33,877 nt of DNA, from positions 1 through 33,877 of the forward strand of contig NZ_JACXWX010000052.1 of the NCBI RefSeq assembly GCF_014764505.1. The letters are read 5' to 3'. Of the stretch, positions 15,405 to 23,998 are shown piece by piece. This stretch comes from Phormidium tenue FACHB-886. GTDB taxonomy: Bacteria > Cyanobacteriota > Cyanobacteriia > Elainellales > Elainellaceae. Each line of letters starts with the position of its first letter. The stretch's first letter is position 1. The notes beneath the pieces were generated by a model. That model searched no databases. It had not been told where the DNA came from and saw nothing but the letters and a program-made list of their open reading frames with translations. Both the position numbers and the translations under genes were made by a program.

Positions 15405-18400
15405 GTGATTTTTTCCATTGCGAATACGTTCATTAGGCGACCTGTATTAACCACAGTTTGCACCGTTGTCATTCTGCTGCTGGGGGCAGTTAGCTTGCCA
15501 CTGCTGCCGATCGAATATGTGCCCCAGATTGCACCGATTCAAGTGCAGGTAAGTGCCAGCTATGTCGGGGCTGACCCAGAAACGATCGAAACAACCGTCA
15601 CGACCCCGATTGAACGAAAGCTGAACGGCACTCGCGATATGCAGTATTTCAGCTCGTCGAGTGTGGCGGGCACCAGCACTATTTCGGCATTTTTTGGGGT
15701 GGATACGAATCCCAATGAAGATCAAGTGAACGTGCAGAATAACCTGCAGCAAGCCGTGCCGCTGCTGCCTGAATCCGTCCAACAGCAGGGAATCACCGTT
15801 AAAACGGCTTCTCCCAGTCTCCTGGTTGTGTATGGGTTTTACTCTCCCGATGATACATACGATGCGACGTTCATTAGTAATTTTGTCGATTTATCAGTGA
15901 CTGATGAAATTGCTCGAATTCCGGGTGTGGGACAGGTGAATGTGTTTGGACAACTGCAATATGCGATGCGGTTCTGGTTAAACCCGGATGCGCTGGCGAG
16001 TCGGAATATCACGATCAATGATGTGGTGAGCGCAGTCTAGTCGCAAAACCTGGTGGTAGGTGGGGGTGCGATCGGGTCAGAACCCTCTCCTCCAGGGCAA
16101 CGTTACCAGATTCCGCTGAAGCTTCAGGGGCAATTTACGTCTGTTGATGATGCAGAAAATATTGTCATTAAGGTGGGCAGTGACGGAACCCAAACGAAGT
16201 TAAGAGATGTGGGTCGGGCAGAACTGGGGGCGCAAAGCTACAGTGTTTCTGCCAAGATCAATGGCAAGCCGGGAGTTGCGTTAGGGGTTTATCAGCTTCC
16301 GGGCAGCAATGCGCTGGATGTGGCAAAACAGGTGGCTGCCAAAATGGAAGATTTGAAGCAGAGCTTTCCACCAGGAGTCACCACCAAACTGGTGTATGAC
16401 ACGGTGAGTTTTATTGAAGAGTCCAACAAAGAAGTCATCATCACTCTGGTTGAGGCGATCGCGCTGGTCGTCTTAGTGATCTTCATTTTCCTTCAAGACT
16501 GGCGTGCCACCATTATTCCCACCATTGCTATTCCTGTCTCACTAGTGGGCGCAATGATTTTTGCCAAGCTGTTTGGCTTTTCGATCAATAGCTTAACGAT
16601 GTTTGGTTTGGTGCTGGCAACCGGTCTGGTCGTAGATGATGCGATTCTGGTGGTAGAAGCGATCTCCGCCAAAATGGAGCATCAAGGGATGACGGCTCGC
16701 CAGGCGAGCTATGCGGCAATGAACGACCTGACGGGAGCCGTGATTTCAACTTCACTGGTACTCATGGCGGTTTTTGTGCCCGTCGCGTTTTTCCCGGGAG
16801 CAACCGGATTACTGTATCGTCAATTTGCCCTGATTATTGCCTTCTCGATCGCTGTTTCTACCTTCAACGCGCTTAGCTTTAGTCCTAGCATTGCCGCCAT
16901 TCTGCTGCGTCCCCCCCAGGCAACACATAGTTCAGGTCGGCTCGGCTGGTTTTTTGACCGCTTCAATCGGGGCTTTGCCTGGGTGCTCGATCGCTACAAA
17001 GCCACTGTAACCCGTCTGATTGGGCTACGCTATGTCGTGATTGCGCTGTTTGTGGTTGGGCTTGCCGCCACCGTCCTTGTATTTAGAGCCGTTCCATCGG
17101 GATTCGTTCCGGCTGAAGATCAAGGCTCCACGCTCGGGTTCGTGCAGGGTCCTAATAATGCGTCTGTGCAATACACCCGTGATATCCTCGATCAGGTGCA
17201 TGCGTCGCTGGCAAAGATTGAAGAGATAGAATCAACCGCTGAAATTAGCGGAGCCGGGTTTAATGGGAATGCGGCAAATCAGGGCATCTTCTTTGCACAC
17301 TTCAAGCCCTGGAGCGATCGACCCAAGGCAGAACAAGCGGTCAGCGCCATTTTGAAAAAACTAAATGGGGAACTGGCAACCAAAATTACGGGTGCAACTG
17401 CGATCGGTTCCAGCCCACCGCCGATTCCGGGGTTTAGCCCGCTGGGTGGTTTCAATATGCAGTTGGAAGACACTACCAATGGCAGGTTAAGCTTCCAGGA
17501 GTTTGCCGACAATGCTCAAGATATTTTACAAAAAGCCAATGATAGCGGCATCTTTTCACCCCCGGGTGCATTCACCCAATTTTCTGCCAATACGCCCCAG
17601 TACGAAATTGACATCAACCGCGATCAGCTGAATGCCTTAAATGTCAATTTTAGTGATGCATTGACTGCTCTCAGCACCAGCATTGGCTCATCTTACGTGA
17701 CTCAGTTTGTCTTAGGACCCCGCTACTATCAGGTATACGTTCAGTTAGATGGCAAATATCGCGACAGCCCCCAAGCGCTGAAGCAGATCTATGTGCGATC
17801 GACAACCAACACAATGATTTCGCTCGATCAGTTGATTACCCTCAAGCCTTACACCGGGCCTGCCATTATCTCTCACTTCAACGGCTACCGTTCTATCTTG
17901 CTTCAGGGTACTCAATCCGATGGATATAGTAGCGGACAGGCGATCGAAACGATTAGCAATGCCTACAAAGAAGCAGCATTACCCGGGATCAAATTTGAAT
18001 GGTCAGATTTAACCCGTCAGGAAGTCGCTGCTGGCAGCCTGGGTCCCCTCATCTTTCTATTTGGCATCATCATGGTGTTTCTGGTGCTGTCCGCACAATA
18101 CGAAAGTTACATTGACCCGATCATCATTCTCTTGACGGTGCCGTTAGCAATTTTGGGTGCCCTGAGTGCGATCGCATTGCGACGGTTCATTGAACCCACA
18201 CTGGCAAACGATGTGTACGCTAACATTGCCCTAGTCATGCTGATCGGTCTTGCCAGTAAAAATGCCATTTTGATCGTGGAATTTGCCAACCAGGCGCGAG
18301 AACAGGGAAGTACGATCGTTAAGGCAGCCCTTACAGCGGCGGAAGAACGGTTTCGACCGATTCTGATGACCGCCTTTGCGGCACTGGTTGGCTTTTTTCC

Positions 18401-18668
18401 GCTCGTCACGGCTTCAGGCGCAGGTGCCAATGCACGTCATTCGTTGGGAACCGCCGTTTTCGGCGGGTTGCTAGTTGCCACATTTCTGAGTTTGCTGGTG
18501 GTGCCTGTGCTGTACGTGGTGATCAAAAGCTTAGAATCTCACTTTCTCAGCAATAAAACTGATCCACCCGCCCCACCCCCTTCCTTGGGTCCAGAAGCTT
18601 CTCCGAATGTCAGCCCGTCAACCCAACCGGAAGCCAGTCGAAATTTTCAGAACGGTGCCTCTAGTTAA
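15405..18668 (+). pseudogene. RND inner-membrane efflux pump (AcrB/MexB, HAE1 class) with one in-frame amber codon
   Basis: Ignoring one stop, the frame is continuous and codes for about 1087 residues, close to the AcrB-type length. GTG start behind AGGAG. The first part (15405-16040) has the usual TM1 and porter domain (NTFIRRPVLTTVC, then ADPETIETTVTTPIE); after TAG 16038-16040 the same frame resumes (SQNLVVGGGAIGSEPSPPG). TM4 keeps the proton-relay aspartates in ATGLVVDDAILVVE, and the second half has GLASKNAILIVEFANQ. The 40-residue proline-rich tail is dispensable-looking. If the stop is real, the product is a 211-residue fragment, plus possibly an 871-residue one from GTG 16053. It may be a recent null mutation, a sequencing error or read through. 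Confidence 0.85.
16038..16040 (+). other. In-frame amber codon within the RND pump gene
   Basis: TAG interrupts the context VVSAV-stop-SQNLVVGGG. In this family a glutamine is common at that place (AIQAQN-like), so a single C-to-T change CAG to TAG explains it. No frameshift accompanies it and the downstream frame shows no other damage, so the lesion is recent, erroneous or tolerated. Confidence 0.9.
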
Positions 18669-19026
18669 ACAAAATCTGGCATTGCTTAACAGGGGGCGAA
18701 ATCAGCAACACCCAAAATCTTTTCTAACATCTCTTTCTAAAAGAGCGGTGTTTGGGGGGCAAAAAATGCCGCCACTAAACAGGCATGAAGTAGACATAGA
18801 AAAGTCAGGTGCAAGGGTTTAAGCTATCCCAGCTTACCATCCACAGATTTTTGCGACACAACCCATCCCCGAACTATAGCCAAGTATGAGGTAAGTTATC
18901 TGATTGTAATTCGATATACTTCCTTTCTCGACCGACTTATGCAAGACTCTCACCTATGAACCAAAATACGGTAAATCGACCGTTTTTTAGGTGATTAAAG
19001 AGTTGGTTGCTGAGATTGGGGTGAGT
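18669..19026. other. Intergenic region between RND pump and the sulfur island
   Basis: About 350 bases with no gene. Near its end, 18968-18988 is terminator-like: ACGGT, a six-base loop, ACCGT and six T. The stem is only five base pairs. GGGGTGAG at about 19017-19024, just before ATG 19027, is the only good ribosome binding site. Confidence 0.45.
18968..18988 (+). terminator. Weak terminator-like hairpin with T-run just before a monooxygenase gene
   Basis: Stem ACGGT/ACCGT (18968-18972 and 18979-18983), loop AAATCG, T-run 18983-18988. It could end the efflux transcript or act as an attenuator in the leader of the gene at 19027; five base pairs is marginal. Confidence 0.3.
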
Positions 19027-20079
19027 ATGCTTCAACCACGCTACGGAATTTGGGTGCCTGTTTACGGAAATTGTGGGGCAATGAATCATCCAGCAGAGCC
19101 GCGTGATGCCAGCTATCAGCGGGCAAAACGATTGATTCAGTTGGCAGAAGACTGTGGATTTACCACAACGTTGATTGCCCAGCATTTGATTAATCCCCGC
19201 AATCAGGAGCTCGATCAACTGGAAACCTGGACAACGGCAGCAGCACTGGCAGAAGCCAGCGATCGCATTGAGATTATTGCCGCGATCAAGCCGTTGTTGT
19301 TTCATCCTGTTGTGCTGGCAAAGATGGCATTGAACATTGATGCTATCAGTCAAGGCAGATTTTCGATCAATCTAGTGAGCGCATGGTTTAAGCCAGAAAT
19401 TGAGAAATCGGGGATCAATTTCCTGCCCCATGACGAGCGCTATCAATATTCCGAGGAGTGGATTCGGTTAGTGAAAGCCCTCTGGCGTGGAGAGCGAGTG
19501 AACGTGACAGGCAAATACTTCCAGGTGCAGGATTTGCAGCTCACCCCTGGTTCAATTGCCCAACCTCATCCGCTTGTGTATTTGGGCGGAGAATCTGATC
19601 CTGCACGGGCATTAGCGGCACAGGAAGCGGATGTCTTTTTCCTGAACGGTCGTCCGATCGATGTCATCCGACAAACGATTCGAGAGGTGCGACAGATTCC
19701 GCGCGCGCCGCATCCTCACCCCCTGCGGTTTGCCATGTCTGCTTTTGTGGTTGCCCGATCTACCGATGCTGAAGCGCAAGAAGAGTTTCAAGCTCTGAGT
19801 CAATTAGCCGGTCATGACGATCGCTCGGAGTTGATGAAAGGGGTGGATTCAGAGGTGGTCATGTTCAAAAATTTGGCAAAGTATCCTGCGGTGGGCAGCA
19901 ATGGCGGCACTGCTGCTGGATTGGTAGGCAGTTACGACACCGTTGCTCGACGCATTGCCGAATTTGTGGATGCAGGTGTGGATACGTTCATGCTGCAATT
20001 TCAACCCTTTACAACCGAAATGCAGCGGTTTTCTGCGGAGGTTATGCCGCGCGTGCAAGCCCTAACATTGGTGGCTTAA
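19027..20079 (+). CDS. LLM-class flavin-dependent monooxygenase (SfnG/SsuD-like)
   Basis: 350 residues from ATG 19027; the frame extends to GTG 18991, but that start has no ribosome binding site whereas ATG 19027 has GGGGTGAG. Bacterial-luciferase-like TIM barrel: YGIWVPVYGN at the first strand, then AEDCGFTTTLIAQH, DRIEIIAAIKPLLFHPVVLA, ISQGRFSINLVSAWFKPEIE, LPHDERYQYSEEW, and the phosphate-binding VYLGGESDPAR. The order and spacing resemble dimethylsulfone monooxygenase SfnG and alkanesulfonate monooxygenase SsuD, which use reduced FMN and oxygen to cleave a carbon-sulfur bond and release sulfite or sulfinate. A flavin reductase is not encoded nearby. The neighbouring organosulfur genes support a desulfurisation role; the exact substrate is inferred. 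Confidence 0.85.
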   Translation: MLQPRYGIWVPVYGNCGAMNHPAEPRDASYQRAKRLIQLAEDCGFTTTLIAQHLINPRNQELDQLETWTTAAALAEASDRIEIIAAIKPLLFHPVVLAKMALNIDAISQGRFSINLVSAWFKPEIEKSGINFLPHDERYQYSEEWIRLVKALWRGERVNVTGKYFQVQDLQLTPGSIAQPHPLVYLGGESDPARALAAQEADVFFLNGRPIDVIRQTIREVRQIPRAPHPHPLRFAMSAFVVARSTDAEAQEEFQALSQLAGHDDRSELMKGVDSEVVMFKNLAKYPAVGSNGGTAAGLVGSYDTVARRIAEFVDAGVDTFMLQFQPFTTEMQRFSAEVMPRVQALTLVA

Positions 20080-20090
20080 ACCTGGGAATT

Positions 20091-20160
20091 TGTAGGGTAA
20101 TGCAGGGCTAGAGATCTCTAGACGGTCTAAAGTGAGTCCATCCCCTGTGTTGTCCCTACA
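20091..20160. promoter_or_regulatory. Nested inverted repeats in the leader of the ferritin-like gene
   Basis: Outer arms TGTAGGG (20091-20097) and CCCTACA (20154-20160) and inner arms CAGGG (20103-20107) and CCCTG (20143-20147) enclose a perfect 14-bp palindrome CTAGAGATCTCTAG (20108-20121), which overlaps an 11-base inverted repeat TAGAC-G-GTCTA (20119-20129). As RNA this could fold into a branched structure; as DNA the palindrome could be an operator. It lies in the 123-base gap between two same-strand genes. Confidence 0.45.
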
Positions 20161-20202
20161 GCTTGCCCCCAGAGGCTGTTGAAGAACTTTTAGGAGTATT
20201 CT

Positions 20203-21024
20203 ATGACGACTACGCTAACTCGTCCTACCTGGTCTTTAAAGTGGGAAGTTGAAACCTTTGATAGGCTGTTATCCCAGTACGCGCCCTACGTTCCTTCAAA
20301 GAAAGTAGGAGAACCCCGGTTACCTGATACGCCTGAAGAGTGGGACAACTTTTATCGCTATCGAATTGCAGGAGCCGCACATGATTTGTTGATTGTACAA
20401 GTTGTGGCAAGGGCGATCGCCGATCTGTTTCCCGATGACCCCGATGTGCAGTTATTTTTGAGTCGGCAACTAGGAGATGATGGTGCCCATTCGCTCAACA
20501 CTCGACAACGAGTATTGACACTGTCAGGACAGGATCCTGTTGCCGAAATTCAACAACAGGTGCAGTGGCATTGGGACTATTTAGGAGATATCTCAACCCA
20601 AAACTGGATCGGCTTTTTAGCGTGGGAATTGCACTACGAACTCTATATTGTTGCGATCTTGTTATTCACCAGTCGGTTGACCCAAATTAGTGAACCGGAA
20701 TCAGCGCAGTTCGCCAGCGATCGGATTCTACCCGATGAAGCGGTTCACCGTCAGGATGTAGTGGCGTGGTGGCAACGCGAGTATGAGCAAGCATCGCCCG
20801 GACAACGCGCCACCCTGATTACAGAGTTGCTGAAAGTGGACAACGAACTGCAACGACGACGCAATCCGTATCTAAGAGATTTTTGGCAACGTGCCCAACG
20901 TGCCCTTGGCTTTGAAGTGCCAGAGTTTGAGGTGATTTATGATACATTTCGTCAAGAGGTATTAGCAGTGTTGTTGGGTATTTCCGTTGAGCAACTGCCC
21001 CCCCTCGTCAGTATTCAAGATTAA
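20203..21024 (+). CDS. Ferritin-like candidate di-iron protein of unknown function
   Basis: 273 residues, start ATG behind AGGAG. I do not recognise the exact family, but the helices carry the metal-ligand pattern of ferritin-like di-iron proteins: FLSRQLGDDGAHSLNTRQ (DxxH on one helix), FLAWELHYELYIVAIL (glutamates on the next) and ILPDEAVHRQDVVAWW (ExxH on the last). A helix IAGAAHDLLIVQVVARAIAD precedes them and lacks an obvious glutamate. Phenylacetyl-CoA epoxygenase-type subunits and heme-oxygenase-like di-iron oxidases are the nearest things I can think of. It sits between a flavin monooxygenase and MetQ genes, so an oxygenase, or accessory role, in organosulfur use is an inference. No signal peptide. 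A MetQ remnant begins three bases after its stop, so this gene's 3' end coincides with a rearrangement joint. Confidence 0.6.
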   Translation: MTTTLTRPTWSLKWEVETFDRLLSQYAPYVPSKKVGEPRLPDTPEEWDNFYRYRIAGAAHDLLIVQVVARAIADLFPDDPDVQLFLSRQLGDDGAHSLNTRQRVLTLSGQDPVAEIQQQVQWHWDYLGDISTQNWIGFLAWELHYELYIVAILLFTSRLTQISEPESAQFASDRILPDEAVHRQDVVAWWQREYEQASPGQRATLITELLKVDNELQRRRNPYLRDFWQRAQRALGFEVPEFEVIYDTFRQEVLAVLLGISVEQLPPLVSIQD

Positions 21025-21026
21025 AC

Positions 21027-21264
21027 TTAGCACGCGCTGTAGATGATGTGAATGTAGCGGTATTTGCAACCAGCGTACGTTTGCAAGCCAAGCTAGAACT
21101 GGAGCCGATCGTGAACCGCTAGCAAATACACTATTGGATTCGTGTCCGTGCAGGGCAAAGAGACCAATCTCCGCATTCAAACGCTGAATCGCTTGCAGCA
21201 AGATCCAAAAGTCCGGGATTTTATCAACAAAAAATACAAAGGTGCTGTGATTGCTCCACTTTGA
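21027..21264 (+). pseudogene. C-terminal remnant of a MetQ/NlpA-type lipoprotein gene
   Basis: The stretch encodes LARAVDDVNVAVFATSVRLQ, then AKLELEPIV, followed by a stop at 21119-21121; one frame over it continues FVSVQGKETNLRIQTLNRL and QDPKVRDFINKKYKGAVIA before TGA 21262-21264. This aligns with the C-terminal third of the intact MetQ that starts 12 bases later (SLDDVDLAVFSSGLKLQAK, then FIDEKYKGAV). The first two-thirds are missing, replaced by the ferritin-like gene. It records a tandem metQ duplication that lost one copy. Confidence 0.88.
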
Positions 21265-21275
21265 GATAGCTAACC

Positions 21276-22157
21276 ATGAAAAAACCAAGTTCCTGGATGA
21301 GTAGCGGCATCAATCGTCGCTTCTTTTTGACGGCATTAGGTTCATTTGCCACCTCTGTGTGGGTTGCCAGTTGCACGACAACGCAGCGCCAGCCTTCTAC
21401 AAATCCAGCTAGTTCGGGTGCCTCGCCTGCCTCATTGGGAACAGTCAAAATTGGCGTGTGGACGTTTATCTCGGAAGATATTTTGAAGTTCGTCAAAGAT
21501 AATCTCGCTCCTGCAAAAGGGCTTGATCTGGAAATTGTCAAATTCAATGACTGGGTGCAGCCGAATACAGCTTTGCGCGATGGTGATATTGATGCCAACT
21601 ACTTCCAGCATCGACCCTTCATGGAAAATGCTGAGAAACAGCTCAATCTCGATCTGGTGATGTTGAGCCCGGGATTTTTGACGCCGATGGGTATTTACTC
21701 CAAACAGTTCAAATCACTGGATGAGGTAAAACCAGGCTCTAGCATTGCCATCTATAGCGATGCGAGCAATGGCGATCGCTGCTTAAAGGTGCTGGCAGCG
21801 AATAGCGTGATAAAACTCAAGCCAGGGTTTGAGAACCAGCTTGCAGCAGTCAAAGACATTGCTGAGAATCCTAAAAATCTTCAGATTAAGGAATTGGAAG
21901 GTCCTGCTATTGTGCGATCGCTGGATGATGTTGATCTGGCAGTATTTTCTTCGGGATTGAAGTTACAGGCAAAGATTGACTTGGAACCGTTGGTACAAGA
22001 GACGGAGGCTCAAAAGATCTATGGCGTTGGTTTAGTCACACTAAAAGATAAGGAAACCGATCTAAGATTACAAACGTTGAGCCAATTGGTGCGTGATTCA
22101 AAAGTCAAAACATTCATTGATGAGAAATACAAAGGAGCTGTTTTAGCCGTCTTTTAG
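21276..22157 (+). CDS. MetQ/NlpA-family substrate-binding lipoprotein
   Basis: 293 residues. N-terminus NRRFFLTALGSFATSVWVASC combines a twin-arginine-like RRFFL with a lipobox ending at Cys (about residue 33), so a lipoprotein held on the periplasmic side. The family core is present: VKIGVWTFISEDILKFVK, IVKFNDWVQPNTALRDGDID, NYFQHRPFME, SSIAIYSDASNGDRCL, IKELEGPAIVRSLDDVDLAV. NlpA/MetQ proteins bind methionine or related small thiols and amino acids for a MetNI-type importer. No metNI lies beside this copy; the only metNI in the window is at 30943-32642 with its own MetQ. The start lies 12 bases after a broken paralogue. It may feed the same importer with different selectivity. Confidence 0.92.
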   Translation: MKKPSSWMSSGINRRFFLTALGSFATSVWVASCTTTQRQPSTNPASSGASPASLGTVKIGVWTFISEDILKFVKDNLAPAKGLDLEIVKFNDWVQPNTALRDGDIDANYFQHRPFMENAEKQLNLDLVMLSPGFLTPMGIYSKQFKSLDEVKPGSSIAIYSDASNGDRCLKVLAANSVIKLKPGFENQLAAVKDIAENPKNLQIKELEGPAIVRSLDDVDLAVFSSGLKLQAKIDLEPLVQETEAQKIYGVGLVTLKDKETDLRLQTLSQLVRDSKVKTFIDEKYKGAVLAVF

Positions 22158-22218
22158 ATCATCATTTAGATCGTAAACTGTGCAGATTTAAACACACTAA
22201 ATATACACAAGGAAACAC

Positions 22219-22431
22219 ATGATGCAGTATGGACAGATTGAACAAGAATGGTTTGGCGATGATGGACGATCACTCTACCGATCCCGTCATCCCTTGAATT
22301 CGATGACTGATTTTCAGGAAGTTGAGGTTTCAAACCAGATTTATCAAGCTGAACCACCGAAAGCATCTGTCGCTTCAACCAAACATACTCTTTTAGAGGT
22401 GGCGATCGCTTTATTGACCCCAGACAAGTAA
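22219..22431 (+). CDS. Small hypothetical protein downstream of metQ
   Basis: 70 codons starting ATGATG behind AAGGA with good spacing. The product (MMQYGQIEQEWFGDDGRSLY, ending HTLLEVAIALLTPDK) has no motif I recognise and no membrane segment. The ribosome binding site and position in the same direction, 61 bases after metQ, are the only support. A 23-base hairpin follows at 22468. Confidence 0.4.
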   Translation: MMQYGQIEQEWFGDDGRSLYRSRHPLNSMTDFQEVEVSNQIYQAEPPKASVASTKHTLLEVAIALLTPDK

Positions 22432-22467
22432 CTATTCAGCACCGTTTAGCAATAACCTCCATCTCGT

Positions 22468-22490
22468 GATTTTTCCGGTTTTGAAAAATC
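22468..22490. repeat. 8-bp inverted repeat, possible terminator of the metQ transcript
   Basis: GATTTTTC (22468-22475) pairs with GAAAAATC (22483-22490) around a seven-base loop. No T-run follows on the plus strand, so termination by this element is uncertain. Confidence 0.45.
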
Positions 22491-22542
22491 AACCCTGCTG
22501 CATTGTTCGTCACGCATGCCAGGCAATTCCTGATTGCAAAGA

Positions 22543-22575
22543 TTTTCATACAGCGATTGAATCCCTGTATGAAAA
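22543..22575. repeat. Perfect 11-bp inverted repeat
   Basis: TTTTCATACAG (22543-22553) pairs with CTGTATGAAAA (22565-22575) around an eleven-base loop. With T at one end and A at the other, it could be a terminator or a protein-binding dyad located about 220 bases before the SsuA-like gene. Confidence 0.6.
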
Positions 22576-22798
22576 CAGTTTTGATATCGTTGCTTCAAAA
22601 TACAAATTTTTTGCTGAGTAAAGATTTTAGGCGACAGAATGTGGTTTCCTGAATGTGTTGAACAAACTTGTATGTTTAGAACGTCTAACTACTCATCCAG
22701 ACGTTGCATTTTTATCACTCTGACGCTTGCCTGATAGCTAACTGAAATCTTATTTATACATTCATCTATTCTCATTACGTCTCGCCGGAGAAACATCT

Positions 22799-23929
22799 AT
22801 GTTAACTCGGTTTATTTGCACGGTTTTTGGCTGGTTCTCGAATGGAATAAGGACTGGAGGTAAATTTAAGGTGAGCCGATTCATCCGGCGACCCAGTTCT
22901 TCCGCATTAACCATGCTATTTGGAATTGGATTGATTATCAGCCTAACGGTTGCAGCCTGTACCACACCTAATTCACCCACGGCTGCAAATTCACCTTCTC
23001 CGGTATCTCAAGAAAATCAGCTTAAAGTGCTGAAAATGGCGCACCAGAAAGGAATGGCAAACCTGGAAATTCTCTATGCTCAAGGTTCGCTAGAGAAACG
23101 TCTACAGCCATTAGGCATCACTGTAGAATGGACCGAATTTCCGTCAACCTCTCCACTTTTGGAGGCAATGAGCGTTAAGTCGCTCGACTTTGGCGGTGGC
23201 GGCGGTACAGGCAGCGTGTTTGCTCAATCTAGCGACAAACCCTTTGTGCGGGTTGCCAGAGAACGAAGTGCCAGCTTGACGGGGCAAGCCGTTCTGGTGC
23301 TAGATCAATCACCAATTCAGACCCTTGCCGATCTGAAGGGTAAGAAAGTAGCCTTTGCAAAAGGTGCCAGTTCTCACTACATTATTGTGCAGGCTCTCAA
23401 GAAGGCGAACTTGAAACTCAGCGACATTGAACCTGTGTTCCTCTCGCCTGCGGATGCGCTGCCTGCCTTTGAACGAGGTGATATTGATGCCTGGGTGATA
23501 TGGGACCCTTACACAGCTCAAACTCAAAAATCACTGAAAACCCGCGTCGTCGCAGATTTGAATGATATCTTTGGCGATCGCGCTACGTTTGAAAGTCCTG
23601 CATTTTATTACGCAACGCCAGAGTTAGTCAGTCAGCATCCTGATGTTCTCAACGTTATTTTGGAAGAAGTCAACAACGCTGGAGCCTGGGCAAAGGACAA
23701 TGTTGGAGATGCGGCTCAATTGTTAGCCAAAGTCTACGGTCTGGATCTGGCAATCATGAAAACGGTGCAGGAGCGGGCGGGCGATCGTCGGATTGTCCCT
23801 GTAGATGATGAAGTGCTGACAGCCTTGCAACAAATGGCAGATACGTTCACTCAGCTAAAAGTAATTCCCAAGCAGATTAACGTGAAAGACCCAAGTTACA
23901 CCTGGGTTTCTTCAAAGCAATGGTCGTAA
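22799..23929 (+). CDS. ABC substrate-binding lipoprotein, aliphatic sulfonate/taurine class (SsuA/TauA-like)
   Basis: 376 residues from ATG 22799. The lipobox ISLTVAAC ends in Cys at about residue 60, deep in the chain, so the true start may be GTG 22871, which has GGAGG ten bases ahead and would put the cysteine near residue 35. The mature part is typical of SsuA/NMT1-like binding proteins: FGGGGGTGSVFAQSSDKP, IQTLADLKGKKVAFAKGASS, HYIIVQALKKANLKLSDIEP, AFERGDIDAWVIWDPYTAQ, FYYATPELVSQHPDVLNVIL. These capture sulfonates or similar anions in the periplasm. No permease or ATPase follows; the fused permease/ATPase pair at 398-3468 is the only matching machinery in the window. A desulfurising monooxygenase gene follows after 69 bases. 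Confidence 0.9.
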   Translation: MLTRFICTVFGWFSNGIRTGGKFKVSRFIRRPSSSALTMLFGIGLIISLTVAACTTPNSPTAANSPSPVSQENQLKVLKMAHQKGMANLEILYAQGSLEKRLQPLGITVEWTEFPSTSPLLEAMSVKSLDFGGGGGTGSVFAQSSDKPFVRVARERSASLTGQAVLVLDQSPIQTLADLKGKKVAFAKGASSHYIIVQALKKANLKLSDIEPVFLSPADALPAFERGDIDAWVIWDPYTAQTQKSLKTRVVADLNDIFGDRATFESPAFYYATPELVSQHPDVLNVILEEVNNAGAWAKDNVGDAAQLLAKVYGLDLAIMKTVQERAGDRRIVPVDDEVLTALQQMADTFTQLKVIPKQINVKDPSYTWVSSKQWS

Positions 23930-23998
23930 TATAAAATGCCTGCAGCCTATCCGGTTATCGCTTGAATTTCTGCAATATATGGACGTTCGCTGGTCATT

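Larger units (their letters stand above)
22432..22798. other. Intergenic region with two hairpins ahead of an SsuA-like gene
   Basis: About 370 bases without a gene. Two inverted repeats (22468-22490 and 22543-22575, listed separately) occupy its first half. The second half, A+T-rich near 22745-22775, probably holds the promoter of the binding-protein gene; I could not pick clear hexamers. Confidence 0.45.

Noticed and set aside
18607-18822. 71-codon open frame overlapping the end of the RND pump
   Set aside because: Basic, low-complexity reading in a shifted frame of the proline-rich pump tail; a shadow.
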